Origin: Oceanobacillus senegalensis
GTDB taxonomy: Bacteria; Bacillota; Bacilli; Bacillales; Amphibacillaceae
Length of the DNA stretch: 64,000 nt
Assembly: GCF_900176885.1 (NCBI RefSeq)
Contig: NZ_LT839648.1
Span: forward strand, 2,508,618-2,572,617
Direction: 5' to 3'
Positions within the stretch are counted from its first letter, which is position 1. The number at the start of each line of letters is the position of its first letter. The notes beneath the pieces are model-generated. The model did not search any database and had not been told where the DNA came from. It worked only from the letters and a program-made list of their open reading frames with translations. This document shows positions 1 through 10,547 of the stretch, piece after piece. A program made the position numbers and the translations under genes.

Positions 1-366
1 CTTTGGCTCATCTTTCCAGATGGATTCGTCTAAAGAATTCCTTTGTAACTCCATGTGGAGTGTCCTACAACCCCAGAGAGCAAGCTCTCTGGTTTGGGCT
101 GTTTCCGTTTCGCTCGCCGCTACTTGGGAAATCGCATTTGCTTTCTCTTCCTCTGGGTACTGAGATGTTTCAGTTCCCCAGGTATGCCTCTTGTGCCCTA
201 TGTATTCAGACACAAGTCCTGTTCCATTACGAACAGTGGGTTTCCCCATTCGGAAATCTCCGGATCAAAGCTTACTTACAGCTCCCCGAAGCATATCGGT
301 GTTAGTCCCGTCCTTCATCAGCTCCTAGTGCCAAGGCATCCACCGTGCGCCCTTATTCACTTAACT
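1..366 (-). rRNA. rrl: 23S ribosomal RNA, 5' part (cut by window edge)
   Basis: The reverse complement starts near 366 and reads GGGCGCACGGTGGATGCC, then CTTGGCACTAGGAGC, the conserved 5' end of Firmicutes 23S rRNA. About 366 bases are present and the rest lies left of the window. It is the second gene of an rRNA operon transcribed leftwards, after the 16S gene. Short open frames on the plus strand here are artefacts of the rRNA sequence. Confidence 0.97.
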
Positions 367-420
367 AATTTACAATGAATAAGCGTGCTAAATTAATAGC
401 CTTGCTTTACTAAAAATAAT

Positions 421-459
421 CTAGCTTCAGCTCCTATAATCAGTCGCTTCAGCCTTTTG
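421..459. repeat. Spacer repeat, copy 1
   Basis: The unit CTAGCTTCAGCTCCTATAAT followed by CAGTCGCTTCAGCCTTTTG recurs with few changes at 589-626. Similar AGCTTCAGC...GTCGCTTCAGC units are recalled as dispersed short repeats in Bacillaceae; that wider distribution cannot be checked here. Confidence 0.55.
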
Positions 460-588
460 ATTGATGTCTTGTCATTCTTATCTAGTTTTCAAGGTACATA
501 TATTAATGAAGGAATTAATCCCTCAAAACTGAACCAAACAATTCATTATGCCTTATATTCACCTTGTGAAAGGTGTTCCGTAATAATT

Positions 589-626
589 TAGCTTCAGCTC
601 CTGCAATCAGTCGCTTACGCTTTTCA
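589..626. repeat. Spacer repeat, copy 2
   Basis: Second copy of the unit at 421-459, here TTAGCTTCAGCTCCTGCAAT followed by CAGTCGCTTACGCTTTTC, immediately downstream of the 16S 3' end in the transcript. Direct copies flanking the spacer could mark insertion of a short mobile or processing element. Confidence 0.55.
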
Positions 627-629
627 TTT

Positions 630-2201
<1,572 letters not shown>

Positions 2202-2311
2202 AAGTTTGTATCAAATTAACACCAATCAATTTGATATTCTTAGCTTTTAGAAGTGTTACCTTCTATAGTTAAAAGAAAAACGAGTTCCTTTTAATATCTT
2301 AACATACTGGT

Positions 2312-2339
2312 TGTTTTGTTCAGTTTTCAAAGAGCAAAC
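2312..2339 (-). promoter_or_regulatory. rRNA leader boxA-type antitermination element
   Basis: The minus strand reads TTGCTCTTTGAAAACTGAAC between the proximal promoter and the 16S gene. The TGCTCTTTGAAAACT core is the usual Bacillus rRNA leader boxA, the target of NusB/NusE antitermination. Confidence 0.75.
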
Positions 2340-2370
2340 TTACTAGTCATTTATTAAAAGTTGCTTAAAT

Positions 2371-2399
2371 AGTTTATCACATCACAATGTCTTTGTCAA
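2371..2399 (-). promoter_or_regulatory. rRNA operon promoter P2 (proximal)
   Basis: The minus strand shows TTGACA (2394-2399), a 17-base spacer and TAAACT (2371-2376), a sigma-A promoter about 170 bases upstream of 16S. It is paired with a stronger promoter 74 bases further upstream, the tandem arrangement typical of Bacillus rrn operons. Confidence 0.8.
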
Positions 2400-2444
2400 T
2401 AATTATTTTTATATATTCAAAGTACTTTTTTGCGACGGAATTAC

Positions 2445-2473
2445 ATTATATAATTTTTAGTTGCTAGTGTCAA
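2445..2473 (-). promoter_or_regulatory. rRNA operon promoter P1 (distal, perfect consensus)
   Basis: TTGACA (2468-2473), exactly 17 bases, then TATAAT (2445-2450) on the minus strand: a perfect sigma-A consensus in very AT-rich DNA. Its position upstream of a second promoter and the boxA leader identifies it as the main rrn promoter. Confidence 0.88.
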
Positions 2474-2544
2474 CAACTATTTAAGATGTTTTGTTAATAA
2501 ATGTCGCTTAACCCCAAATAACACCGAGTTATTTTTAACGACAA

Positions 2545-2575
2545 GGAATATAATATCACCTTGATAAAAAAATGT
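2545..2575 (-). promoter_or_regulatory. Possible third upstream promoter
   Basis: The minus strand has TTTACA, a 17-base spacer and TATTAT about 100 bases upstream of P1. One mismatch per hexamer makes it plausible as an additional rrn promoter, but AT-rich DNA gives such matches by chance. Confidence 0.35.
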
Positions 2576-2763
2576 AAATAGTTAATTCACTAGCAAACTT
2601 ATCCAGCTTCCCTATACATGATAACCAGTCGAAAACATCCTTGAATGAACCACATCCATAATAATCAATTAGAGTCACCGTTCGGGAATGAATATAAGCC
2701 ATTTAAATAATGTGCCAATAAAATGAGGTTTATGCTGAATTCAAATTACGGTACCATTATTAT

Positions 2764-2801
2764 TAAGAAAAAACCTAATGTTCCAAATAGGACACTAGGT
2801 T
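2764..2801 (-). terminator. Rho-independent terminator after the M20 peptidase remnant
   Basis: On the minus strand, arms AACCTAGTGTCC and GGAACATTAGGTT pair (with G-U pairs) around a short loop and are followed by TTTTTTCTTAAT. It lies about 40 bases past the stop of the decayed peptidase and separates it from the rRNA promoters. Confidence 0.7.
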
Positions 2802-2842
2802 CGTACAAATTGGCAATCCCTCTTATCTTATCCCTACTTATT

Positions 2843-3734
2843 TTAAGGATTATAAATCAAAACAGTCACAGCTAAAAGCTTACAACGTTCAAACAATGAC
2901 TCAACAACAGCAAATTCATATGGGGTATGGTTTCCACCCCCGACTGGACCTAAGGAACAAACAGTTGGTACACCAGCCAATGTAGTGTATGCCGAATCTG
3001 AACTACCCTGACTAATAACTTCATCGGGCAAATCCATATTAAGTTCGCGAACAGTCTCTTTAATCTTATCAAACAGCTGTTTGTTTCCCTCCGTCACCTC
3101 CATTGGGTCCAAAACCACCTTTATAAGTTAATGTAGTTTTTGTTCCTTCAATAAAGTTTTTTGCAGCAATTTCCTCTAAGGTTTGATGCATCATCTCCTG
3201 TTGAGCTTTTTGTTTGACACCTTGTTCTAATAGAAGCCTTTGCATAGTCAGGGCAAGTATTGACGGCAGTGCCACCTTCAACAATCGTGACATTATCATT
3301 ATATGTATAGCCTTCTTCAACGTTAGAGGCAGCATCAATTTCAATCATCTTTTTAGCTAGTTCAATAATCGCATTGCGGCCACTTTTCCAATCAATACCG
3401 GTATGACTAGCAACTCCTTGCACCTCTAATTCATATACAGAATCACCAGCTCGTCCTATAGATAAATGGTTTTCTAGATTACCAGTTTCAGGATTGAAAG
3501 CATATAATCCGTTCTTTGATTCCTCTAGTAGCATCGATTTCGCATCCGAATCAACATGAGCACTTTCCTCGTCGCCAAGAATAATCACTTTAAGTGGGAT
3601 ACTGTCTACTTCATTTATTAATAAATCTATTCCCGTCTTATGGTCTTATCCACTTTCTACCTAAACTAGTTTTCCCATAAAGCTAACATCTCTTCTCTAC
3701 TATTGTTTATATAATCTATAACTCGCTCTTTCAT
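2843..3734 (-). pseudogene. M20 family metallopeptidase, broken (deletion plus frameshifts)
   Basis: Pieces of one M20/carboxypeptidase-G2-type peptidase lie in order but in different frames. The start at 3734 has a good upstream GAGGAAG and encodes MKERVIDYINNSREEMLALW before a stop. Then comes an abrupt jump to the middle of the protein (INEVDSIPLKVIILGDEES, about 3590-3640), with the metal-ligand-type DEE and the dimerisation-domain GVASHTG...GRNAI. Frameshifts follow near 3230 and 3110, and the C-terminal GGGNHTPYEFA ends at 2843. About 100 codons including the first metal ligands are missing, so the product cannot be active. The family removes C-terminal residues from peptides or acyl-amino acids in the cytoplasm. 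Confidence 0.85.
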
Positions 3735-3828
3735 TTTTATTCTTCCTCTCGTCTAAACTATCTCTACTAAACTATATCCTATTATGGCCCATAATTAATC
3801 GTAACTGCCTCCGCTGCAAAAATAAAGA

Positions 3829-3852
3829 CAATTTACCAGCACTGGTAAATTG
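3829..3852 (-). terminator. Terminator after the yhfK-like gene
   Basis: CAATTTACCAG and TGGTAAATTG form a 10-base-pair stem around a CAC loop. On the minus strand it is followed by TCTTTATTTTT. It sits 30 bases past the yhfK-like stop. Confidence 0.7.
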
Positions 3853-3881
3853 CCCTCTATTAAACTAACTTTTTCTAATTA

Positions 3882-4532
3882 TTAAAGTGAATCGATTGCT
3901 TCTTTAATAGGTGTCTTTCCAGTTACGACCTGAAATTCCTTACCAATCGTATTCTCATTTTCTAAACAGGCAAGGATAACGCTTGCCACATCTTCTCTTG
4001 GTACCTCATTTCTTTCCACTTGGGTTGCTGCCTCTACTTGGCCAATTCCTTCATTATTCGTTAACACCCCTGGATGGATAATAGTATAATCCAAATCCGT
4101 GTCCCTCAACCATTCATCTGCATAATGCTTTGCCGCAACATATGGTGCAAAGGCCGAAGAAGCTTCTTGAATTGCTTCACGTGTAGTATCAAACGAACTA
4201 ATCATAATAAATCGCTTCACACCGGAAACTTTTGCGGCTTCAACTGTTTTTACAGCGCCATCTAAGTCCACCATGATAGTTTTATCTTTCCCCGTATGTG
4301 GCCCAGAACCTGCTGTAAATACAATGGCATCCACTCCCTCAGCAGCTTTTGCTATGGCATCAATATCACTTTCCAAATCTACCACTACAGTTTCAGCTCC
4401 TAAATTTTCAAAATAGGAAGCTTGTTCTTCGTTACGAATCATTGCCTTTGCTTCCAAGCTATCACTATCCTGAATAAAGGAAACTAGATGTTTTCCAATT
4501 TGACCATTTGCTCCTACTACAAGAACTTTCAC
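3882..4532 (-). CDS. yhfK: NAD(P)-binding atypical SDR, YhfK-like
   Basis: A cytoplasmic NAD(P)H-binding Rossmann protein of about 216 residues, close to the roughly 214 of Bacillus YhfK. The GANGQIG dinucleotide-binding loop is at residues 7-13 and a YVAAK catalytic-type Tyr/Lys pair is near 131/135. It belongs to the NmrA/atypical SDR group whose substrates are mostly unknown. I prefer the GTG at 4532 (MKVLVVGANG) because AAGGGTGG lies 5 bases upstream; the in-frame GTG at 4541 would leave almost no spacing. It is monocistronic, with its own terminator. Identity of the family is firm, the reaction is not known. Confidence 0.85.
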   Translation of the reverse strand: MKVLVVGANGQIGKHLVSFIQDSDSLEAKAMIRNEEQASYFENLGAETVVVDLESDIDAIAKAAEGVDAIVFTAGSGPHTGKDKTIMVDLDGAVKTVEAAKVSGVKRFIMISSFDTTREAIQEASSAFAPYVAAKHYADEWLRDTDLDYTIIHPGVLTNNEGIGQVEAATQVERNEVPREDVASVILACLENENTIGKEFQVVTGKTPIKEAIDSL

Positions 4533-4644
4533 CTTATCCACCCTTTCTAAGTAAAATTATCCCCTTACAGATTAATGTTAAATCTAACATCTTTATCGTA
4601 AACGAATGCAATGCTTGATGTCTAGATTTCCGTTTTAATAGGAA

Positions 4645-4687
4645 GGACGGTTCTCATAACATAAATAATGCGTCATAAGAACCGTCC
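4645..4687. repeat. Inverted repeat (ggacggttct family), possible terminator
   Basis: GGACGGTTCTCAT and ATAAGAACCGTCC form a 12-13 base-pair stem with a 17-base loop just past the thioesterase stop. There is no good T-run on either side. The same AAGGACGGTTC word recurs at 15,633, so this may be a small dispersed repeat that doubles as a terminator. Confidence 0.5.
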
Positions 4688-4696
4688 CTGCACTAA

Positions 4697-5167
4697 TTAG
4701 AGTTTAGCCTCTAAAATACTATAAATATCCGGCGCCATTTTATTCATTCGTACCGGTTTCCATTCTCGATTCACCCACATATGCTTCGTGGTTCCTCCAG
4801 CGAGTAATTCTCCAAAAGGTTCAATCAATTCTGCTCCTTCTTTTATCCCACGTTCGAATTTTTCTTCCGTTATTTTCCTTGCTTCATAATAAAATTCCAT
4901 ACGAACCGGTGAATAGTTAGCCACTTTAGTAAAAATAGCGACACAATCATCAAAATGGGCAGATTTTTTATAATGAATGTTCACATCCAATACAGGAAGT
5001 AAAAGTCCTACATCTTCCATTTTATGATAGGACATTCCATAATGACGCATCCATTCGGTACGGCCAACTTCAAACCAAGTTATATAATTCCCATGATGGA
5101 CAACACCCATTCGATCCGTATCCTTATACTGGACACGCATATTGTGTTGATGCCAAGCCTCCGTCAT
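4697..5167 (-). CDS. Hot-dog acyl-CoA thioesterase, YbgC/4HBT family
   Basis: A 156-residue single hot-dog protein. The motif YKDTDRMGVVHHGNY (residues 14-28) is the hallmark of YbgC/4-hydroxybenzoyl-CoA thioesterases, with Asp18 the expected catalytic residue. It should hydrolyse an acyl-CoA in the cytoplasm. Its ATG (strong GGGGGG ribosome site) overlaps the stop of the upstream acyl-CoA ligase by ATGA, so the two are translationally coupled. With the FabF-like gene further upstream this makes a three-gene operon. The substrate is probably the product of the neighbouring ligase or condensing enzyme; this is inference. Confidence 0.85.
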   Translation of the reverse strand: MTEAWHQHNMRVQYKDTDRMGVVHHGNYITWFEVGRTEWMRHYGMSYHKMEDVGLLLPVLDVNIHYKKSAHFDDCVAIFTKVANYSPVRMEFYYEARKITEEKFERGIKEGAELIEPFGELLAGGTTKHMWVNREWKPVRMNKMAPDIYSILEAKL

Positions 5168-6924
5168 TTTATCCCCCCTTCATCATTTTTCTTAGAAAGT
5201 TTTTTTTCTGCTATATCTTTTAAGCGGAACTTCTGTACTTTTCCTGTACTTGTCATTGGCCATTCAGACGCATCGACAAACCAAACATGACGAGGCATTT
5301 TAAAACGAGCAAGTTGAGAAGAACACCAGTCAATGATGTCTCTTCGTGTACAAGTTTCACCTTGTTTAAGTTCGATAAAGGCAGCACCTATTTCCGTTGT
5401 TAAAGAATCGGGTACACCAATAACATTTACTTGATTAACAGCGGGATGCTCAGAAATAACAATTTCTACTTCACGTGGGGATACCAATTCCCCTGATACT
5501 TTATACATTTCTTTACTTCTCCCAAGAAGCTGGATATATCCATTTTCATCGATTCTTCCAACATCACCAGTTCGTAGCCAACCGTCTTTATCAATGACCA
5601 TTGCTGTTTCTTCTGGTTTTTTATAATAACCATGGGTAACCGTATTTCCTCTTACTGCAAGTTCACCGATAGCACCTGCTGGCAAATCTTCTAAGGTGTC
5701 CGGATCGACGGTTTTATATTGAACATTGCAACCATTAAATTCGGGATGTCCACTAGAACCAGCAAGTTTCGGACGGCCAACTCGAGTGGAAATACGTTCT
5801 AATGGATCACCAATTTCGGTTGTAACCCCTGATGATGCCACTTCCGTTTGTCCGTAACCTGTAATAATCTCCATCATACCTAGCACATCCATCGCCTTTT
5901 GCCATACAGGGATTGGGGCCGGCGCTGCTCCACACCACATAGCAAAAAGATTGGATAAATCAAATTCCGAAACCCTTGGATGATTCAATAATGGAACCAA
6001 GGTGGAAGGAACACAAAGATAATCATTTGCTTTATATTTCTCCATCAATTGTAAAGAAGCAAGTGGAGATGCCCCAACCGCTGATATAAAGGAGCCTCCA
6101 ACAAAGGACATTGCAAGAATAGCTTCAAGAATAGCAAAACAGTGATAGAACGGTAATGGGGCAAATGTCACTCGTCCATCCTCGATTGCCCGACTTAAAC
6201 AGGTACTGTATGCACATCGAAGTAGCATGTCATCGGTGAGCATGACCCCTTTGGGACTTCCTGTTGAACCGGATGTATACATAATAATAGCAACTTCATC
6301 TGGGTAACGGGACTCACTCCATCTTTCATCCAATTCCTCATCTGAAACGGAGTCCGCTCCCTTCAGAAAATCATCCCAAACTAGAAAACGGTCATCTACT
6401 ACATCTTTGTCCTCATTAGTTAGACAAATAACCTGCTTTAATTTGCTATTTTGTTGAAAATCCGATTCGTCTAGTAACCCCGAAATCGCTTCACTATGAC
6501 GTCTATCTTTAGAAGTTTGTTGTAAAAGCAAAAACTGTGTATCGGATTGGGAAATGATGTAAGCTAACTCATCTTTTTGAAGCATTGCATTAATCGGAAT
6601 AAAAACAGCTCCAACGATGGAAGAAGCAATCATTAATGATGGATACGTGGAATCATTATTCATTAAAACTGCAATATGATCCCTCCGTTTTACTCCAAGT
6701 TCGATAAATGCTTTAGCATATTGAACAGCTCTTTCCCAAATTTCCCCATAAGTAAATTCTTCATCATTTATATAGATATACGGTCTGTCCTTATATTGAT
6801 TACATGCCTTTGAAAAGTGTTTAGCAATGGTATCCCTTGGCCACACTGGAAATCGATTTTCCAATGCTTTTCTCCTTTCTGAAACGCTTTGTTTTAGAAT
6901 GGTTTGATTCGTAGTTGTAGTCAT
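5164..6924 (-). CDS. Class I adenylate-forming acyl-CoA synthetase
   Basis: A 586-residue ANL superfamily enzyme expected to activate a carboxylic acid to acyl-AMP and then acyl-CoA. The phosphate-binding loop YTSGSTGSPKG is at 216-226, GYGQTE follows in the middle, and the C-terminal STGKVQKF supplies the catalytic lysine. GGAGG lies 7 bases before the ATG. It sits 12 bases after the FabF-like gene and overlaps the thioesterase by 4 bases. The operon resembles an acyl activation/condensation/release cassette rather than ordinary fatty acid degradation. Specificity cannot be read from sequence. Confidence 0.9.
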   Translation of the reverse strand: MTTTTNQTILKQSVSERRKALENRFPVWPRDTIAKHFSKACNQYKDRPYIYINDEEFTYGEIWERAVQYAKAFIELGVKRRDHIAVLMNNDSTYPSLMIASSIVGAVFIPINAMLQKDELAYIISQSDTQFLLLQQTSKDRRHSEAISGLLDESDFQQNSKLKQVICLTNEDKDVVDDRFLVWDDFLKGADSVSDEELDERWSESRYPDEVAIIMYTSGSTGSPKGVMLTDDMLLRCAYSTCLSRAIEDGRVTFAPLPFYHCFAILEAILAMSFVGGSFISAVGASPLASLQLMEKYKANDYLCVPSTLVPLLNHPRVSEFDLSNLFAMWCGAAPAPIPVWQKAMDVLGMMEIITGYGQTEVASSGVTTEIGDPLERISTRVGRPKLAGSSGHPEFNGCNVQYKTVDPDTLEDLPAGAIGELAVRGNTVTHGYYKKPEETAMVIDKDGWLRTGDVGRIDENGYIQLLGRSKEMYKVSGELVSPREVEIVISEHPAVNQVNVIGVPDSLTTEIGAAFIELKQGETCTRRDIIDWCSSQLARFKMPRHVWFVDASEWPMTSTGKVQKFRLKDIAEKKLSKKNDEGGIK

Positions 6925-6936
6925 TTTTTGTCCTCC

Positions 6937-8181
6937 TTAACTATCTAAAACTTTTTTAAAAGCAATAACAGCATTATGACCGCCAAATCCAAAGCCATTG
7001 GATAAAGCGATATTGATAGTACCTTCAACCGCTTGATTTGCAACATAATCCAGATCACATTCCGGATCAGGATTTACCAAATTAATGGTTGGTGGAAAAA
7101 TATTCTCTGCCATACTATTTAGTGTGATAATGGCCTCCATTGCCCCTGCCGCACCAAACATATGACCAGTCATGGATTTAGTGGAGCTAAGTTTAACGTG
7201 TTTGGCATCATCACCGAAAACTTCTTTAACTGCTTTTGTCTCAGAAATATCCCCCGCTGGAGTACTTGTCCCATGGGCATTAATATAATCTACGTCTTTT
7301 GGCTCTACTCGAGCTCGTTCCATTGCTAGCCTCATAGCTTTGGCTGCCCCTTGATAATCCGGAGCGGTGATGTGATAGGCATCCGTTGTGTTTCCATAAC
7401 CAATAATTTCACCAAGTATAGGAGCACCACGCTTTTTCGCATGTTCATATTCTTCTAAAAATAAAACTCCTGCTCCTTCTGACATGACAAATCCATCCCG
7501 CTCCAAATCAAATGGACGTGATGCTTTTTCAGGCTCCTCGTTTTTCGTTGACATTGCACGCATCTTTGAAAAACCAGCAAAATAAAGAGGAGTAATCGTA
7601 GCCTCCGCTCCACCAGCTAATATCGCATCTGAATATCCATGAGCGATATTAAAGTAAGCTTCTCCAATTGCATGATTGCTTGTTGCACATGCAGATACAG
7701 GAGAAAAACTAGGTCCTGTAAACCCAGTCTTTATCGCAACTAATCCTGAAGCCATATTATTTATCGACATCGGGATAGAAAAAGGTGACACCCTTTTTGC
7801 TCCTTTTTCCAGTAATGTTTCGTGATTACTAAATAACGTTTGTAATCCCCCAGCCCCAGAACCGATATAAACCCCAACGCGGTCTTTATCTACAGCATCT
7901 AAATCCAATTTCGACTGATTCAACGCTTGAACCGCTGCAGCATAACCATATTGTGTAAACAAATCATACCTTTTGATTTCCTTGGCATCGAGGTACTTCT
8001 CCCCCGGAAAATCCTCAATAAACCCAGCAATTTGTGTATTGATGTCCTTATATTTTTCAGATTCAAGCCGCTTAATGCCCGATTTTCCTTTTTTTATGTT
8101 ATTCCACAGTGTTTCCACATCGTTTCCAAGTGGTGAAACGACCCCTGTTCCTGTTACAACAACCCTTCGTTTCAAGCGCAT
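6937..8181 (-). CDS. fabF: Beta-ketoacyl synthase II (FabF-type)
   Basis: A 414-residue FabF-family condensing enzyme with the complete Cys-His-His triad: Cys165 in VSACATSNHA, His303 in NAHGTSTPAGD and His340 in TGHMFGAAGAME. FabF elongates acyl-ACP with malonyl-ACP. I start at the ATG at 8181 (MRLKRRVVVTG), preceded by AAAGGAAG, rather than the in-frame TTG at 8193. In Bacillus the housekeeping fabF follows fabH; here it leads an operon with an acyl-CoA ligase and a thioesterase and has no ACP or other fab gene nearby. A paralogue with a special acyl product is therefore likely. Confidence 0.9.
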   Translation of the reverse strand: MRLKRRVVVTGTGVVSPLGNDVETLWNNIKKGKSGIKRLESEKYKDINTQIAGFIEDFPGEKYLDAKEIKRYDLFTQYGYAAAVQALNQSKLDLDAVDKDRVGVYIGSGAGGLQTLFSNHETLLEKGAKRVSPFSIPMSINNMASGLVAIKTGFTGPSFSPVSACATSNHAIGEAYFNIAHGYSDAILAGGAEATITPLYFAGFSKMRAMSTKNEEPEKASRPFDLERDGFVMSEGAGVLFLEEYEHAKKRGAPILGEIIGYGNTTDAYHITAPDYQGAAKAMRLAMERARVEPKDVDYINAHGTSTPAGDISETKAVKEVFGDDAKHVKLSSTKSMTGHMFGAAGAMEAIITLNSMAENIFPPTINLVNPDPECDLDYVANQAVEGTINIALSNGFGFGGHNAVIAFKKVLDS

Positions 8182-8549
8182 ACTTCCTTTCAAAATTTAT
8201 AAAAAAGCTATTTTTGTATTATTTTATCTACTGATTAGTAAAAATTCAGGGTTAGAACCATAATACTAGCAGAGAAAATATCTCTATTGTTTATCTACTG
8301 AATGAAACACTATAGTTAAGTCCTAACCTTCCACGATGATGCTTCACTACCGTAGCGATGTTTTATTCCACATCCTATTTAAATTAATGCAATCAGCAAC
8401 AATCATTTAGAAAATAGCCTATTAAAATAGCTTTCTATTTTTTATAAATATAAAATCCTCTCTTGTATTATTTTATCTTACCATAATATAAAATATTTTG
8501 TTATTTCGACTAATCGGGAAAATAACTTACAAATATCAAAACTTTCTTA
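8182..8549. other. Non-coding divergent region
   Basis: An AT-rich region between the fabF-like gene (leftward) and the S-box transcript (rightward). It must hold the fabF-operon promoter, but I could not single out a convincing one. No gene, tRNA or strong hairpin is seen. Confidence 0.5.
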
Positions 8550-8578
8550 TTGACGAATCCCCACAAATATTGTAAATT
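8550..8578 (+). promoter_or_regulatory. Sigma-A promoter of the S-box transcript
   Basis: TTGACG (8550-8555), a 17-base spacer, then TAAATT (8573-8578), with a start expected near 8585, just before the SAM riboswitch helix P1 at 8600. Confidence 0.75.
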
Positions 8579-8599
8579 AATATTCAATCAAACACGTAA

Positions 8600-8767
8600 C
8601 TTCTTATTAAGAGAGGTGGAGGGGAATGGCCCTTAGAAGCCTCGGCAGCGGACTCTTATTCGAGTACTGTGCCAAATCCATCAAACAGCTATTTCTGTTT
8701 GAAAGATAAGAAGGGGATTCGTATAACGTCTTATACATATGCCCTCTTCTTAGGAAGGGGGTTTTTT
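8600..8767 (+). promoter_or_regulatory. SAM-I (S-box) riboswitch with terminator
   Basis: The aptamer contains the S-box signatures AGAGGTGGAGGGGAATGGCC, GCCTCGGCAGC and GTGCCAAATCC, and closes with GAAAGATAAG. P1 pairs CTTCTTAT (8600-8607) with ATAAGAAG (8706-8713). A GC-rich hairpin, CCCTCTTCTTAGGAAGGGGG, ends in TTTTTT (to 8767) and is the terminator. High S-adenosylmethionine should therefore shut off the downstream symporter and OsmC genes. This family classically controls methionine, cysteine and SAM genes. Confidence 0.95.
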
Positions 8768-8858
8768 ATTTTCCCTTCCAACTTTCGAAAAGAGAATTTC
8801 TTTAAAAATTCCAAGTTAGCTATTAGTTTTATTAAACATCAACGAAATTGGAGGATGA

Positions 8859-10481
8859 ATGATCATGAGCGAATATGGAATATGGATTTTAGTCCTTGCT
8901 GTTGGGTATACAGTCGCACTAATCATTGCAGGGCAATTAGCAAAACGTAAAATTACAAAGAAAGGAAGCTATTTTGTAGCGGGAAGAAATTTTAATAAGT
9001 GGATTGTCGCCTTCTGTATCACAGGGCTTTTCTCAGGTTCCACCTATATCTCGATTCTAGAACTGTCCTATTTATCAGGTATCTCAGCTATTTGGTACGG
9101 TGTGGCTGAAATGGTTCAAATTTTTATTATTGCCTTTTTAATCATTCGACCATTCCGTAAAAAGATGCTTGTCACCATATCTGGTTTAATAGGAGAAAAA
9201 TTTGGTCGTACTGCACTTGGTCTGTCAGGTGCAATTACCGCCTTCGCATTTCCTATGTGGTCTGTTGCAACGGCAATTGCCTTTGCTTCTGCCATCCATG
9301 TCTTTACCGGCATATCATTGACACTATCTGTTGCCATCACTGCCATTCTATTATTCGTTTATTTACAAGGCGGCGGAATGTGGTCCATTGCCTTTACACA
9401 GACCATAAACTTTTTCCTATTTATCGCCATGTTTATCGTTGGACTGATTGCTTTTTTCATCCATCCAGGTATTGATGGCTTACGTACATACGCCAGTGCT
9501 GCACCAGCGATGTTTGACTGGGACAGTGTTGGGTTGCAAGTAATCGTGGCTTGGTTTGGTACCTTCTTGGTGAATGTTATTCTTGCTCAGGCAGCATTTC
9601 AAATGGCACTTTCAGCTAAATCACCTGAAGAAGGTCAGAAAGGAATGATTCTAGCTGGGGGCATGGCTATCCCGTTTATAGTTTGTGGTGTATTGTTTGG
9701 AATTAGTGCTGCTATTGCTGTTCCAAATGCACAAACTGGATTAATCGCCATTCCTGAGTATTTAATGGAAGTTTTACCCGCTCCGTTAGTTGGTATATTT
9801 TTCTTAGGAGTATGGGCCTGTGCGCTAGGATGGGGAGCACCATGTCAATTCTCTGGAGCAACTAGTCTTGGACGTGATACGGCACGGGCTATTCATCCAC
9901 AGGCTAAAGAAGCGCAGCTCATTAAATATACGAAAATATCATTGCTTCTACTTACTGTATTAATGATTGGTTTTGGAATGCTTCGTACCGAACAATCAGC
10001 ATGGTGGAATGTACTCGCATGGACCATGAGGAATAGTGCAACATTCGCACCTGTGATTGCAGCCCTATTCTGGCCTGTTGTTACGAAAAATGCCGTTGTC
10101 GCATCGTTATTTACTGGATTTAGTAGTGGATTACTATGGTATCATTTAGGCGGATGGCAACCAGATCAATTTTTTGCAAATATTCATCCTGTTTGGATAG
10201 GAAGTTCCGTAAATGTGATTACCATTATCGCGGTTACATTATTGGATAAAAATGCCAATTGGGTCATTCAAAAAAATACTCGTTTCGGTCATATTGGTTT
10301 TGCCCTTGCAGTCGTATTAACGGTAATCAATATCATATTCTTTGATGACCTTTACCGAAATGGTTTAACCGGATTGTTTGGATTTGCAGCAATTATGTGT
10401 TTCTTCATTGCAACCATACAATTCTGTAAACCAATTCTAGAAAGTCAGCCTTCTCTAGAAAAGAAAGTAGCAAATGAATAA
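8859..10481 (+). CDS. Sodium:solute symporter (SSS family), S-box controlled
   Basis: A 540-residue membrane protein with about 13 hydrophobic segments and the SSS-family layout: an early YFVAGRNFNKW segment, then GLFSGSTYISI, and a mid-protein GWGAPCQFSGATSLGRDTA. GGAGG at 8850-8854 serves the ATG at 8859 (an ATG at 8865 is also possible). The SAM riboswitch directly upstream indicates uptake of methionine, a methionine precursor or another sulfur compound driven by a sodium gradient. The family alone does not give the substrate. It is followed by an OsmC gene in the same transcript. Confidence 0.88.
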   Translation: MIMSEYGIWILVLAVGYTVALIIAGQLAKRKITKKGSYFVAGRNFNKWIVAFCITGLFSGSTYISILELSYLSGISAIWYGVAEMVQIFIIAFLIIRPFRKKMLVTISGLIGEKFGRTALGLSGAITAFAFPMWSVATAIAFASAIHVFTGISLTLSVAITAILLFVYLQGGGMWSIAFTQTINFFLFIAMFIVGLIAFFIHPGIDGLRTYASAAPAMFDWDSVGLQVIVAWFGTFLVNVILAQAAFQMALSAKSPEEGQKGMILAGGMAIPFIVCGVLFGISAAIAVPNAQTGLIAIPEYLMEVLPAPLVGIFFLGVWACALGWGAPCQFSGATSLGRDTARAIHPQAKEAQLIKYTKISLLLLTVLMIGFGMLRTEQSAWWNVLAWTMRNSATFAPVIAALFWPVVTKNAVVASLFTGFSSGLLWYHLGGWQPDQFFANIHPVWIGSSVNVITIIAVTLLDKNANWVIQKNTRFGHIGFALAVVLTVINIIFFDDLYRNGLTGLFGFAAIMCFFIATIQFCKPILESQPSLEKKVANE

Positions 10482-10547
10482 TAACTTTTGGAAGGACATT
10501 CGCTCTTTCCTTCCTATTTTATTACTATGAAGAAAGGATGAATATCA

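Noticed and set aside
8669-8950. Open frame of 93 codons before the symporter
   Set aside because: It overlaps the SAM riboswitch and terminator, has no ribosome site and runs out of frame into the symporter gene.
9116-9346. Minus-strand frame within the symporter
   Set aside because: Shadow of the membrane protein gene, no ribosome site; similar shadows occur opposite most long genes here.
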